From Yamagishiella unicocca (lineage: Eukaryota; Chlorophyta; Chlorophyceae; Chlamydomonadales; Volvocaceae): a DNA stretch of 64,000 bases. The DNA is taken from positions 558,001-622,000 of the forward strand of contig BDSL01000039.1 of assembly GCA_003116995.1 (NCBI GenBank). Reading direction: 5' to 3'. A model generated the notes under the pieces. That model was not told where the DNA came from, made no database searches, and worked only from the letters and a program-made list of their open reading frames with translations. A program made the position numbers and the translations under genes. This document shows positions 33,892-51,377 of this stretch, piece after piece. Each line of letters opens with the position of its first letter. Within the stretch, counting starts at the first letter, position 1.

Positions 33892-36800
33892 TTAACACAC
33901 ACACACACACACCCCTCCATCCGCAGATGCTCGACAGCAACCCTCTTTTCAGCCTGACGACCGGAGAGGCCACGGTTTCGGAGCAGGCGGTCGTGCCAAT
34001 CGACGTGTACATGTCGTCCATAACTTTCCGCGTCGTGTTTTCTCGCCTGGTGTGGCCGTCCTCCCTGGAGCCCAACCCCAAGGCCACCAGGATGATGGTG
34101 CGGCTGGGCATCGCACCGCCTGCCGTACCCGAGGGGCCGCTGATGCTGCCCGCCGCCGCCGGGCTGGGAGTGTCGTCCGAGATGTATTGGGACGAGCTGA
34201 TGATCGCGGACGACGGGCAAGCCACGTTCACCGTGATCCCAAAGTGAGTGCGGTTTTCTCAAAAGGCTGTTTGGTGGTGGCGGCTTTCAGGTTTCAGGTC
34301 CAGGGTACGGAAACAGGGGGTGGGGCTGGGGTGAGCGGCTGTTTTGTTACAGCGCCTCCTTTTCCGGTGGAGCGGGGGGGGGAAGGGGTTAGCTTTGGTG
34401 TGTGTGTGGCGGCGGGGGAGTGGCTGGCAGGCTCATGCTTGGTCCAGCCGCTGCCTGGCACGTCCGCTTACCCATCCTTATCACGCGCCCCCCATCTGTT
34501 ATCCGTTACGCCCCCCTCCCCCAATCTGTTCTGCAACCCTCCAAACCTCCCCTTCCCCCACCCCTCCCAGCACGCGCTACGTGGTGTTGTACCGACCCTC
34601 GGGTCTGTCCACGGTGCTGGCGCAAGAGTACGTTACGTCAGCGCCCTTCACGGTGGCTGGTTTGGGCGGCAACGACACCTTCGTCAAGAAGCTACCCCAG
34701 GCGTTGCTGTGCGGTCCGGAAACCACGACCTACATCCAGCAGCAGAAGGGGAAGTTCCCGGCGGATGACGTCAACCCCGGGGATGTCGTGTATGCCTTGG
34801 GTGAGAGCCGGCTTGATGGCGGGGGGGGGGTGCAAAAAGACCCGGCTACTCGAACGTGGGAAGCGCAGTTGGCGCACAGGCTTTGGGCACCTGGTTGCGT
34901 GCGCTTTGTGGGTGGGTGGGAGAGGGAGGGCAGGAGGCGTGGCGAGGGGCACGGCGGGGAGGGGAGGGAGAGGAGGTTTTGCGCGGATGGCGGTGGGAGT
35001 TGGCTGGGGGTGGGGGTGGGAAGGCCTGCCGTACTGGTCGCGAAACACAGCGCCATTGGCGTCGTTGTGTTGCTCGGCGCTACGTGGCGGTCGGATCGGA
35101 AGGCATCGTTGTTGTGTCCCTCCCAGCGGGCCACCACTGCAGCCCAGCACCACCACCTTCACCGCCCTCGGTTTGTGGGCCGTGGGATTCCCGGAACCTC
35201 TTATACCCCCCTCCCTCCCCCGCGCAGCGTGGGCTCCCTACGCCCGCATATCCTCAAACCACCGCGCGCCAGACTCGTCACCTTAGTCACCTCGTCACCT
35301 GTTGTACTACGCCTTAACGAAAAGGACTTGCAAGTGGATGTCCAATCTCGACACATCCTCGTAGTGCCCAGGGTACAACATCACCCCCCCCTTTCTGCCC
35401 TTCCCGGCATGCGACACGATCCCACTCGTACCCGGTGCGATCACACACGCCAGCAACCCCGTGCACCTCCAGCGACAACCCGCAGTCCCTGCCCCCCCCC
35501 CCCCCCCCCGCCCCGCCCCGTCCAGATGTCCTATGGCTATGCGCCCGCTACACTTCCCCAAGTCGAGCTACCGGTCCTTTGTTATGTAACCCCCCGGCCC
35601 CCCGTCCGCTGACTTTCCTCACAAAACCCTTCCCGCCCTGCCCCCCCCCCCGCCCTGGGGGTCTTCCTCGAAACGCCCCCCCCCCGGCCCCAGGCACCAA
35701 CTGCATGTGGATCATCTCTACGGGTATGCCCATCATGCTCCTGCGGCTGAACTACACGGGGCTGGGCCCCAACGACTACATCAATCTGCAGACGGACACG
35801 GGGTTCGTCATGAAGCTGTCCGACCAGGACGGAGTGTTCGCGATGAGGATGACGGCATCAAAGTGAGTGAGCGGCAGTGGGGGGTTGGCGGGCGGGCGGG
35901 CGGGGGGGGGGCGGCGCGGGTGATAGGGGCACGGCGCGGTCCGGCGCAATGAGAGACGGCGCCATTGGCGGGCGGTGGCGCGGACCCATGGGTCGGTCGG
36001 AGGAGCTCCGTGCACGTGCGCGTGAGGGTGAGCGTACGCAGCTGCAGCGGGCACGGACAGGCGAACGCCGGCGGACCTCATCTGGTAATTTTCGTCCGCA
36101 ACTTTATGGTCGGTATTCGGGCGGGTCGGGACCGTGCCGCGGCTGCCCGCTCTCCCGTCGCCGCCTCCCCCAGTTCTCCAGCTAGCGCCCAAAGCCAACC
36201 GGTTCCACGAAACGTTTCCTTGCGTCGCGCGGGGTCCTCGCTTCCTTCCCGCCGTAGCCGATTTAGCTTAGCCGTAGCCGATTTAGCTTAGCCGCTGATG
36301 TTCGACTTACGACCTTCGTCTTTCTATCCTCAACCCAGTTCTCCAGCATGCATCTCAAAAAGGCCTGTTCTAAACGGTTTTTTCGGGCATCCACGGGTCT
36401 TCCTCGAACCGCCCCCCACACACCCACACACACCTCCTCCCCGCTCACTCTCCTGCCGCCGCAGCGTCACCATCCGGTTCCGCACGGGCAGCGACAACAC
36501 CATGAGCGTCCATTTCACAGTGGAGTGGGAGGGCCAGGCCCAAAACACCTCCATGCCGCCCCAGTTCATCATGATGATCGCCGCGTCGTCAGCGGCGGCG
36601 GGGGCCATGCTGCTGTTCCTGTGTCTCTGGCACTGCGTGTTTAGGCCGGTGCAGATGAGGCGGCAGGTGGGCGCTGGGCGGCAGTTACGGCGGGAGCCGG
36701 CAGTTACAGCGGGGGTGGGCAGGGGTCCGGAGCAAGGAGGGTTCACCCGGGGGGGGTGTTCGGAGCAAGGGGCCCGGTCCTCAGCGCTCGACACCCCAGG

Positions 36801-39800
36801 CTTCGTGGCCCGTCATTGTGATCATTCCGACAACGTTTCTGGAAAACACGATCTCAGCCGCCGTCCCCGCAACCCCTCATGGCCTGACGAACTGACCCCC
36901 GCAACCACGGAACCCCCCCCACACACCCACCCGACCCCCCTCCTCGCCGATTTGACCTCTGCCCTCCGTCTTTCAACACCGTGTGACGCCGGTCTTCTCC
37001 TCCACCCCCCTGCGCCGCGCAGCAAGCCGCTGCCGCCCTGGCCGCCGCGGCCACCGCCGGTGCCGCCGCTGGCGCCTCGGGCGTGCGCAGCGGCGCCAGC
37101 CGCACCCGGGTGCCCCGCCGCTACCTCCGCATGATGGAGACCACCTCGTACTCCTCCAAGGACACCCTGGCCAAGGCCCCGGTCCCGAAGGTGGTGGTGG
37201 TAGAGGCGGCGGCGTCCAAGTCCGCCCTCACCGGCCTGTCGGAAGGACCCGCCACGACCCCCCTTCATGTGGAGGTGGGGCCGGGAGAGGGGCCGGGGGG
37301 GGGTGTTACAATAGAAGGACCGGCAACTCGACTGGGGAAATGTAGTGGGTGCATAGCCTTCAGTGCAGGGCCAAGGGGGGGGATTTAGGGTTGAGGGGGG
37401 GGGTTGGTTCGTCAGGCCATGAGGGGTTGCGGGGGTTATGCTGGGAAAGGAGGCGAGCAGCGGCGACGGCGGTTGCCGGTCATGCGAGTATACGGGTAGG
37501 AGGGGAAGCTGCGGGAGGCCCTTGAGGCGCCAGGGAGGGGACTGCGCGCCCGGTGGGGTGAAGCTGGTCGTACTGGTTTCGGGGCCGCGATGTATTTTTA
37601 TGATGCGCTGCGCTGCGCGTGAGCGCGAGCGCTGTTTTGGAAATAGCGAGTACCGGTGTCGCGGCGCCGTTGCCAGGGGCGAGACGGGTGGGGCTCGGTG
37701 CACACACCGGCTCAGCACCTTGCCACCCTCCGCTACCCAACCTCAGCCGCCCGCCTCACCCCCCTCTCATCATCCTGTCTGTGCATCCTCCTCATTTCGC
37801 ACCCCCCTCACCCCCCTCACCCCCCTCACCCCAAAGTGCCGTATCTGCCCCTCCGGCCCATCCCCATCCCCATCCCCATCCCGACCTCCATAGATGACCG
37901 TCATGTCGCCCAAAGCGGAACCTCCGCCACCTGCCGCCGCCGCCGCCGCCGCCGCCGCCGTCGCCGCCGGCACTGCCGTCGCCGTCGGCACCGTCATGAC
38001 CGACGCAGCGGATCCGCCCAGCGGCCCCGCCAGCCAGAGCGAGCCGGAGGCCGCCGGCGGGGAGGTCTGCTCCATCTGCCTGTCCGAGTTCGAGGACGGG
38101 GAGCGGGTCAAGCACCTCCCCTGCAAGCACTTTTACCACGTGGCGTGCATCGACCAGTGGCTGGGCCGCGACATCACCTGCCCCCTCTGCAAGGACAACG
38201 TGCTGGACGCCATGCGGGCGCTCTTCGGCCCGCTGCCGCCGAGGAGCGCCGTCCGACCCGGCGGCAGGGCAACGGGCGTGGGTGAGGAGGACGACGGCGC
38301 CAACGCAGCCGCAGCCGCAGCGGCGGGAGCTGCGAGCCCCGGGCTGGCGCCCGCCGCAGCAGCGGCGGATGGAACCGGCACCGGCGCCGGCGCCGCAACT
38401 GCGGATTTGGAGATGGTGGTCATCTTGCCGCGCCCGCCAGAAGTCTCCGGCGCCAGCGCTGCTGGCGGCGGCGGCAGCGGCGGCGGCGGCGAGGCGGGCG
38501 ACGGCCGCCACGATCCTGGTCTGCCCGGCAGCACAGGGCCCTGGGACACGGCGGCGGGGGGGCAGGTGGTGTTGGGGGGGGTGGGCGTGACGCCGCCGAA
38601 CGCGGGGCCGCCGACGGCGGCGCCCGGCGGTAGCGGCGGCGGCGGCGTCACGGCCGTCCCCGTCTCGCCGGCGCTGTTGGCGACGGGAGCGGCCGACGCC
38701 GCCGCCGCCGCCGCCGCCGACGTCCGTACGGCGTCCACTGCACAGTCCCGGGAGCTGCGGCCCATGCGGCGGAACATCAGCACCGACCTGACGACCGAAC
38801 ACTACGGCACCAGCACAGACTCCGACAGCGACAGCGAGTTCGACGTCGCCGCCGCCGCCACCGCCAACAACACCAACAACACCCACACCCACACCGTCGG
38901 CGGGGGACCCATCAACTCCAGCCGTAGCAGCCCGCCGGCAGCGGACCGGGCGTTCCAAGCCGTGGCTCACCCGACCTCCGGACAGGGACACCCGCACCAG
39001 TACCAGCACCAGGGCACGTCTGCAGCAGCGGGAGCCGGGAACCAGCTGGTGGTGCCGCCGCTGGGGCTCGCCGCCGCCTTTGGCAGCAACGGCAGCGGCG
39101 GCCGCGGCAGCGGCGGCGGCGCCGCCGCCCCCTCGCCGTACTTCGAGACCAGCGTGTTGACGCCTAGCCCTCGACCCGTCGTGGAGCACGTGCAGCGCTC
39201 GCCTTGCAGCGGCGGCGGCAGCAGCAGCGCCTTGCGCTGGGTGGGCGGCGGCTCCTCCCAAGTGATGCCCATGCCGCGGCCGCCGGCGCTGTCCCACGTC
39301 TCCACCCAGCACCGCCTGCCCCGAGCACAGGAGGCGCAGATGGCCGTCGCAGCCGCGGCGCTGTCGGCGGCCGCCGCCGGCGTCAGCGGCGGCGGCAACA
39401 GCTGGCGCACCGCCTCCACCACCTCCGCCGGCGACGGCGACGGGGTGTCCTGGCACCACCCCCACGCGGGGGCCTCACCCCACCCGCCGCCGCTGGATTC
39501 CCCAACCGCAACCGTCCTCAACTACCGGATCCACAACAACCCGCTGGCGGCGTCGTCTCCATCGGCCGGCGGCAGCCCACGCGCCATTGACCAGTCCGCC
39601 TCGGAGGAAAGCCACGCCGGTGGTGGTGGCGGCGGCGCGTCGGGTTCGCCGGGGGTGGTGGCTGTGATGCCGTACAGCCCCCCGCTCCAGGGGGGCCTGG
39701 CGCTGCTGCTGCCCCAGAACGGCCCCACCAACCCGACCGTTTCGGTGCTGTCCAGCAGCCACCTGATGGACCCAAGCCGGCGCAGCAGCGCCAGCAGCAA

Positions 39801-39969
39801 CGGCGGCGTAGGGACTGTCCAAGTGCGAGCTGCGGGCACGCTGGCGGTGCCCGAGGTGTGCGCGTCCGGCGATGACTTGATTCGAACGCCAAGCGCGATG
39901 GCGCGTACGGCCGGCGGCGCTGGTTTCGGAGGCGGTAACGGCCCCGCCGCCGGCGCGCACGTGGGCTGA
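21055..39969 (+). CDS. Kelch/CUB-like ectodomain, single-pass membrane RING-H2 ubiquitin ligase (23 exons, about 2,320 aa)
   Basis: Exons: 21055-21181, 21248-21373, 21453-21601, 22920-23071, 23452-23738, 24110-24312, 24674-24926, 25295-25740, 26084-26428, 26977-27214, 28142-28470, 28723-28813, 29228-29433, 30162-30335, 30886-31089, 31987-32240, 32834-32966, 33927-34243, 34571-34800, 35694-35862, 36465-36666, 37023-37274, 37894-39969. All are GT-AG and in phase. A signal peptide (MRARLLCLTLCLVAGL) leads into about ten kelch blades, residues 45-885, each with a Gly-Gly core (VYLYGGF, LLLAGGR, VLLCGGP, LVYLSGGL, LFVHGGA, VWLFGGW, IAVFGGL, MTCYGGI, VILVGGA). Residues 915-1390 are an unassigned beta-rich region, 1395-1510 CUB-like, 1513-1537 the membrane helix, and 1688-1728 RING-H2. 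A 590-residue Gly/Ala/Ser tail ends the protein. Inferred role: a membrane E3 ligase whose activity is linked to an outside or luminal ligand. A split into two genes is possible but not supported by the phases. Confidence 0.86.
23830..23875 (+). repeat. Interstitial telomere-like TTTAGGG array in kelch-RING intron 5
   Basis: Five to six units mixing TTTAGGG and TTTTAGGG, the telomere unit of chlamydomonadalean algae, about 90 bases after the exon 5 donor. Confidence 0.85.
24485..24585 (+). repeat. Minisatellite (CAGCATCACCCGTCA)n in kelch-RING intron 6
   Basis: Five to six tandem 15-16-base units. Confidence 0.8.
24940..25060 (+). repeat. Tandem repeat (GGGTTTCGGAGCCCCGGGG)n abutting the exon 7 donor
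   Basis: Four imperfect copies of a unit of about 19 bases with spacer variants. The array starts about 14 bases after the donor at 24927. Confidence 0.8.
27350..27430 (+). repeat. R1 partial copy in kelch-RING intron 10
   Basis: AACCCGTGTAAGAAGGAAAG, then GTTTGGAGATGCATGCTGGA and GGACTTGGTTGAG, matching the first part of R1. Confidence 0.65.
27946..28127 (+). repeat. Degenerate CCCTGAACCCCCAA array in kelch-RING intron 10
   Basis: Variants of CCCAACCCTGAACCC over 180 bases, C-rich on the coding strand, ending 14 bases before the exon 11 acceptor. It resembles a decayed telomere-type array (C-strand CCCTAAA). Confidence 0.75.
30037..30125 (+). repeat. (AACCC)n array in kelch-RING intron 13
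   Basis: About 17 perfect CAACC/AACCC pentamers preceded by looser AACC units, ending 36 bases before the exon 14 acceptor. Confidence 0.9.
31568..31790 (+). repeat. 12-base minisatellite (ACACCCACCCAG)n in kelch-RING intron 15
   Basis: About 18 copies, with ACAC/GCAC variants at the unit start. Confidence 0.92.
33820..33912 (+). repeat. (CA)n microsatellite in kelch-RING intron 17
   Basis: More than 40 dinucleotides with one ATATTTAA interruption, ending 14 bases before the exon 18 acceptor. Confidence 0.95.
36068..36410 (-). repeat. Dispersed repeat R1, copy B, in kelch-RING intron 20
   Basis: Reverse-complement match to copy A (581-942) over its whole length, including the CCGACCCGCCCGAATACCGA block, the CGGCTAAGCTAAATCGGCTA block (with a local tandem duplication) and the TTCGAGGAAGACCCGTGGAT terminus at 36410. 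Confidence 0.85.
36465..36666 (+). other. End of CUB-like module plus transmembrane helix (kelch-RING exon 21)
   Basis: VTIRFRTGSDNTMSVHFTVEW is the closing strand pair typical of CUB modules. Exon 20 (35694-35862) supplies the earlier CUB features CMWIISTG and NDYINLQT. After a short linker comes the hydrophobic run FIMMIAASSAAAGAMLLFLC, stopped by basic residues (FRPVQMRRQ), which gives an N-outside, C-inside topology. Confidence 0.8.
38068..38190 (+). other. RING-H2 zinc finger of the kelch-RING protein
   Basis: Spacing is C-x2-C-x14-C-x-H-x2-H-x2-C-x10-C-x2-C, with core pieces CSICLSEFEDGE, CKHFYHVACIDQWL and CPLCKDN. All eight zinc ligands are present, as is the Trp after the sixth ligand used by many RING-H2 ligases to bind the E2, so the domain should be active. 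Confidence 0.95.
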
Positions 39970-42900
39970 ATGAGGCAGCCCCGCGGCTGGCTTGTGGTGT
40001 GTTGATCCACCACGCGAGTGGGTGTGGGGGGGGGTGTGGGGGCGTGTCGGAGATTGGGGGGGAAGGCAGGAGTGGGTTACTCGTAGTGGCTAGGTGAGGG
40101 GGGACGGAAGCATTGGAAGGGAGCACGGGCTCGCACCACGCGGACGACCAAAGAGACACGCCGAGCAAGCGGACGCGCTTGGCGCGTGTTTGCTTGCGGC
40201 GCTTATGATCCGTACGGCGCGTAGCACCAGGGGTGTGCACGTAGCTGGTTAGGCACAATTTACGATATTAGGCTGCTGAGTGTGGTTGCGCATGTATGAA
40301 AGCTGGCGGTGCATGTGTGTCCTGTATGTGTCCTGTTAGGGCATATGCACGTATAACGTTTTACAAGAAGCGGAAATCTCGGGGAGCGCACTCCCTAGGT
40401 GTCCGTGCAGCGCAGGGTACAGTGCAGCGCAGTGCAGTGCCGAGTAGGGCACCGGCCGGCCTGGCGGATGTCCGCCCTCTCAGGATCACCGTTCGGGTGT
40501 GTGCGCTCTGCGCTCCGCCACCGTTTGGGGACGAAACGGACTAAACGGACTAAACGGACTACCGGTAAACAGACAGGCAGGGGGCCATGCGGGGTTGCCA
40601 GATCCCCGGGTTGCGGAGGCCATTGGTTGCTGTTGCAGACAAGATACAACACCGGGAGAGGCTGCTGCGCAGTCCGGATTTTGCAGACTCGCTCTCCGAA
40701 AGCCCCCGTCGTTGGAGTGGGAGTGGGAGTGTTAGCAGCAGCCAGCAACGCGCCCCGCCGGCTGGGTCGTGTGGCTGCTGGGAAGGTTCGGGGGTACCAG
40801 TAAACGCCGCCTGTTGTAGTTGGCTGCTCGGACCGGTTATTTGTTAACGCATGCATGGTGGTGGGTTGATCTCGCAAGGAGGAGTGTTTTGGGGGCCTCT
40901 GTTCGGGCGCCGCGCGGTACTACGGCGGCGCCGCCGCGTGCCGTACTGTGTCGTACACCGCGCAGCAGCAGCACGCTCTGGCGTGAAGGTGCACGCGGCG
41001 GGGTGGGAAGGGTGGAAGAGGTGGAGGGGAGAGCGAGCACCGTACCGCGACAACCGTCCACCCATACTCAGCGCAGCACGTGAAATGCGCTTGCCTCTGT
41101 GTGTCGTACAATGAGATTGCAATTGCATTCCGTGGAAGTTCATGCAGCCAGCTGGCGTGTTTTGTTGGCGGGGTTGGAACCACGCGGTCCTGCGTTTTTC
41201 GAGGGCCAACAACACGTGCGAGCCCTTCAGCGATGCGGTGCGGTGTAGGGTCGTACCGCGCGCCTGCGGGCTGTGCTTGTGTTTGCGTCTTCGGCTCCGG
41301 GACGTACAGGGCACAGGGCGACAAGTGCGGTGAGCAGCAGAGGTTAGAAGTAGTGAGGGTGAGACAGAGGGGGTGTTCGGGTGAGTCCGGGCTGGCACAG
41401 GGAAAGCCATTGGCGGGAATTGCTGCGACGTTATTTCTTCCTTGCTGCTATCTCACCCACGGACACCGGGACGGAGGGGCCTGTGCGCATAGCGGCCGCC
41501 TTACTCTCTGCGGTGGGGTGAGGGACTGAGGGTACGGACCAAAGGTGGGCGGTGGGGTGAGGGACTGAGGGTATGTACCGAAGGTGGGCGGTGATGCATG
41601 TAGGTCACGACGACCGTCCGACCTACCGACCAGCCGCGGGCACTACAGGTTGCATCTTGCCGGTCTGAGGACACACTGTTCATTCGCATGCGTTGTTTTT
41701 ATTCATCCATGTTCAAGGCAGTGTTTACGGGCGTCGTGTGTGGGTCCGGGTCCGTCTTTGGCTTGGCTGGTTCCGTAGCAATTAACACGGCGGCAGCTGC
41801 GTTTGGCAGGTTACATTCTGACCTCACTCAGTCCTCTCTGTGTCGCCCTGTGCTAGCGAGCTAGTAGCCAGCTAGCTAGCTATAAGCTAGCTTTCTGGAG
41901 TCCCAAGCTCGTTTCGGTAGACGGGTGTGACTCACATTTCACGTTTTGTGAATCCAAGCATAAGGGCCTGCGAGTTGCAACAATTGTTGAAGCCGATCAG
42001 GACGGACGTGTATGGTGCTTTTGTGCATGGAAGGGACAAAGCGAATGGGGCAGGACGATGGACAAATCGTATTGACCGGCCTGGGCCCCTAGCTACCCTA
42101 TTCGACGTGCAAGGGTTTTTTTCTGCCTCGGAGGCACTTCGTGACGGCCCCATGGCAGAGCTGTGCCTGTGCCGCAGTCCGCGTGTGCGCGTTCACGGTC
42201 ATCGCCACGTCGCTAGCAGGATGGCGACATGGCGGGGGCGATGTGCATGTGTAAGCTGATGACTGGAGAGCAACCAGGGCTGACGTCGGCGACTAGACAC
42301 AGGAGCAGCAACACGCGCGCCTGCACGTGACCATCGCCACAAGATAAGTGTCCACCGCGTGCTGCGTCCACCCTCCTGCTCGCAGCATGGTTCCCTGTTA
42401 TCATTCGAAAGGATACGGTACGACTGCTGGGTTGACCATGCATGCAGTACGAATCGGTTTGTGTCAGGGTAGGCTGTGCAAGTAAGTGGAGGCAGGCACC
42501 GCTGGCTGCTGCAAAGAGCGGCGGAGACGGAAGCCGAACCATGGGGCCCACCATTGCTCCGAAGCCCACATTTCCTTCCGGGCGGGACCACTGGATGGCT
42601 CCCTATCTACGACATCCCTTTCGGTGCTGGGACAGAGCTTTACACGGGGCTTTTATGCCCAGCTTAATATATAATGAAACAGAACAACTCAGACACCCTA
42701 AGGCCCACCGCAAGAAAAACGGATGGACCAGCCGCTTGCCAGGACAGATACCCTCGGCGCCCCGAATACCATTCGCGCGCGAAAACGCCCCATCCGAGAG
42801 GCCGGGCAGCAAATTAAACTTCAGCACGACGGGCACTCCCAACAAACCAACGCCAAGAGGACGGGGAGCGAGAACGCAAAGCCGGTGAATTATTGCCATT

Positions 42901-43923
42901 GCCGTGCTGCAGCGCGGCTGGACTGCTGTCAGGATATGCGACCGTTACACAGGACGGTTTGGCCACCTTGGCGCCTGACTACTAACGGTGATGCACGTGC
43001 ACGAAACCAGATCACTGAGCGAAAGAGAGACGACTTACGGAAAGGAATACTTACGACCTAAGGGTGCACTGATCATATGTATGCATGACGAATAGCAAAC
43101 CTGCTCTGCCAGATTAACTGAAGCTAACGGGCATGAAACAGCTAAAAGGCTAAGTCTAAGCCTACCGGCGGCTAGGCGCCACAACCGGTGCAACCTATCT
43201 AAATTGATATTGCATCGAAGGTGACGAGGCAGCAGCGCCGCCCTCCGCACTGAATGAGGCGAAAGAGTGTTGTTGCTGAATCTATGCAGCTATGCTACGG
43301 CCTTGAGCCCATGATGAAAATGCGTGCGCTCACTCCTAGGGCTTATCGCGCACGCTCGAATTTGCCGACGGCAGAACATGTTTTGGGGCGCAGCACTAAG
43401 TCCATTAATCTCTACGTAAATTCATGAACGGAACGGGGGCAACTGTCACCACTGTCGCCACTATCCCAACTATCCCCACTGTCGCCACTGTCGCCACTGT
43501 CACCAACGCCACGCTCACCTATCACCTTGTGTAAAGACGATACCCATGTGGGGGCTGTTGGCCGCTTAATAAGTTACCGTTGAAGTCATTACCTACCTTA
43601 CCTCGCTAGCTCGCCATGCACACAGTCTGCAGCATTCGTACAGATCGTACCAACGGAACGTGCTCGGAAGCTGGCACTTTTCCCTATAACTTATTACCGC
43701 ATTTGCACGCCGGTACTTCCAGTACGAATATATTTCTTACCCTGAATTGCAGTGCGGACGTCGTTGTAAATCCGATCGAGTGCGATCCAATACCGTCCAG
43801 TATTCGCCGGTACCTGGAAGTCTGCTAGACGATCTACGCCTGAGCACGGATCAATAGGCCCTTACGCAAACATACTCATGAACGCCTAAACTATAATAAT
43901 AATTGTACAACGACGCTCTCAGC
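39970..43923. other. Intergenic stretch without a convincing gene
   Basis: Contains the kelch-RING 3' UTR and the GH16 promoter, neither delimited. There is a roughly 40-base tandem duplication at 41511-41590, CTAGCTAG-rich palindromic sequence at 41855-41900, and CACTGTCGC-type short repeats at 43443-43512. An AT-rich TATA-like stretch (CTATAATAATAATTG, about 43889) lies just upstream of the GH16 start. Open frames such as 41927-42259 (+) and 42442-42888 (+) show no recognisable domain. Confidence 0.5.
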
Positions 43924-50078
<6,155 letters not shown>

Positions 50079-50630
50079 ACGATAGGTAGGGGCAAACCGG
50101 TATGGTGTGGGCAAGTAGCGGCGGACGCAGATCCATCCGGCTATCAGGGCTTGTATATCGGTAGCTTCACGTAGCGCCCAAGAAGTTGTATGTGCTCCTA
50201 CGTATATAGGATCGATGGTATCCCGTGTGCCAGATAGATATGCACGTACAGAAGTATTTTTACTTTTCGTAGTACTACTCATGTAGAGTTTCCCGTGGAG
50301 TTTACCGCGGGCTCCTCTTTATTCCTGACTCACCGGATAACTCCAGTAAGTGAACGATACGGCTGAGGGCGACCGGCGCTATTTGGACTTTACAACAGCT
50401 ACTACTCCCTTACCGGTATTTGCAAAGATAGACGGGTAGGTATAAACATCATGGTGTGTCGGGTTGGCAAGTGCTGTGCGAGCTATCCGGTGAGTCGGAA
50501 ATAAATTCGAATACATGGGAGCGTGCTCTAAGAATCCAGCAGCCTAAATCCAGCCTGCGAGCATGCTCCCACCGAACTTGCGCATTCCGCGCTCCTAGTG
50601 CATGCATTGGAACCTGCTGTGTTTACATGT

Positions 50631-50704
50631 ATGGCTGAAAGGGCCTCACCAGAGATGAACAATCATAATGGCTGAAAGAGCCTCACCAGAGATGCGCAAT
50701 CATA
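50631..50704. repeat. 37-base tandem duplication
   Basis: ATGGCTGAAAGRGCCTCACC unit at 50631-50667 and again at 50668-50704, with three mismatches. Confidence 0.9.
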
Positions 50705-51377
50705 ACCTTGGAGGGGGGTTGCTGTGTTTGGGCTTCCCCGGAAGGATTGGGCCGCTGTGGGGCCTCGACACCTTTTTTCTGCGGGTGGTTTCTGGTCGCC
50801 TTGTGCCTGAGGGGCCGGCTGACGCGATTGTGGGGTCGTGATCGGCCCCGGCTGTGTGGAGGCAGGGTTTCTCCTTGCTTCCTGATTTCCGTGTCCACGG
50901 GTGGGCGTGCCCTCCTTGGGGCTAGCGATTTCTGGGATGTATGAGAGGCGGGCGGTTAGTTGTTTTGGTTGTATCGTGGCGGTTATTCTGGTTGTAACTT
51001 GCGGGTGCTCCACTTCTGGTTCGTCGGTTGCTGGTCTGCTAGTTGGGTTGGTGGTCGGTTCCTGCTGGGAGAGCCTATAACGGCTATAGCGCCTATAGCG
51101 CAAATTCCCGCTGGGGTGCTGGTTGCTGCTTTTTTATTTGCCTCTGGGCTGTTGGCTGGTGTCGTGGTGTAGTGGTTTGTCTTTGTTGCAGTGCGGTTGG
51201 GTTTCTGCCTCTTTTGTCTCCTTCAGTGTCAGGCGATGTGCCCGACGGTTCTGCCTTTCGCTCCTGAACCCACTGTACGTAACGTGTACTACAACATAAC
51301 CGGACATGGCACGCCTTCGCTCCCTTGTGTAAAACCACGCTACAGGCCAAGCCAGCGCGCCAACCTTTCCGCGCCAA
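50663..51377 (-). pseudogene. Two overlapping open frames of a possible decayed element
   Basis: Minus-strand frames at 51377-51093 and 51103-50663 are hydrophilic and rich in Gln, Thr, Pro and Arg (QQRQTTTPRHQPTAQRQIKK; DQKPPAEKRCRGPTAAQ). They would join if one frameshift were allowed. The style recalls nucleic-acid-binding ORF1-like proteins of retroelements, but no zinc knuckle or other domain is visible. R3 overlaps the upstream end. Confidence 0.3.
51230..51296 (+). repeat. Dispersed repeat R3, copy 1
   Basis: CAGGCGATGTGCCCG, then GGTTCT, then GAACCCACTGTA and a TAC/ACAACA end, matching 62104-62165 at most positions over about 65 bases. Confidence 0.65.

Noticed and set aside
36667..37893. 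Possibility that the RING part is a separate gene starting at the ATG at 37894
   Set aside because: The ATG is preceded by an in-phase acceptor (CCATAG), exon 22 has a matching donor, and without the upstream helix the RING gene would lack an obvious 5' exon. Kept as an alternative only.
37792..39465. 557-codon minus-strand frame
   Set aside because: Antisense of the kelch-RING last exon; only Ala/Gly/Arg low complexity.
41927..42888. Plus-strand frames of 110 and 149 codons
   Set aside because: No motif, no splice-consistent neighbours and ordinary chance length for this composition.
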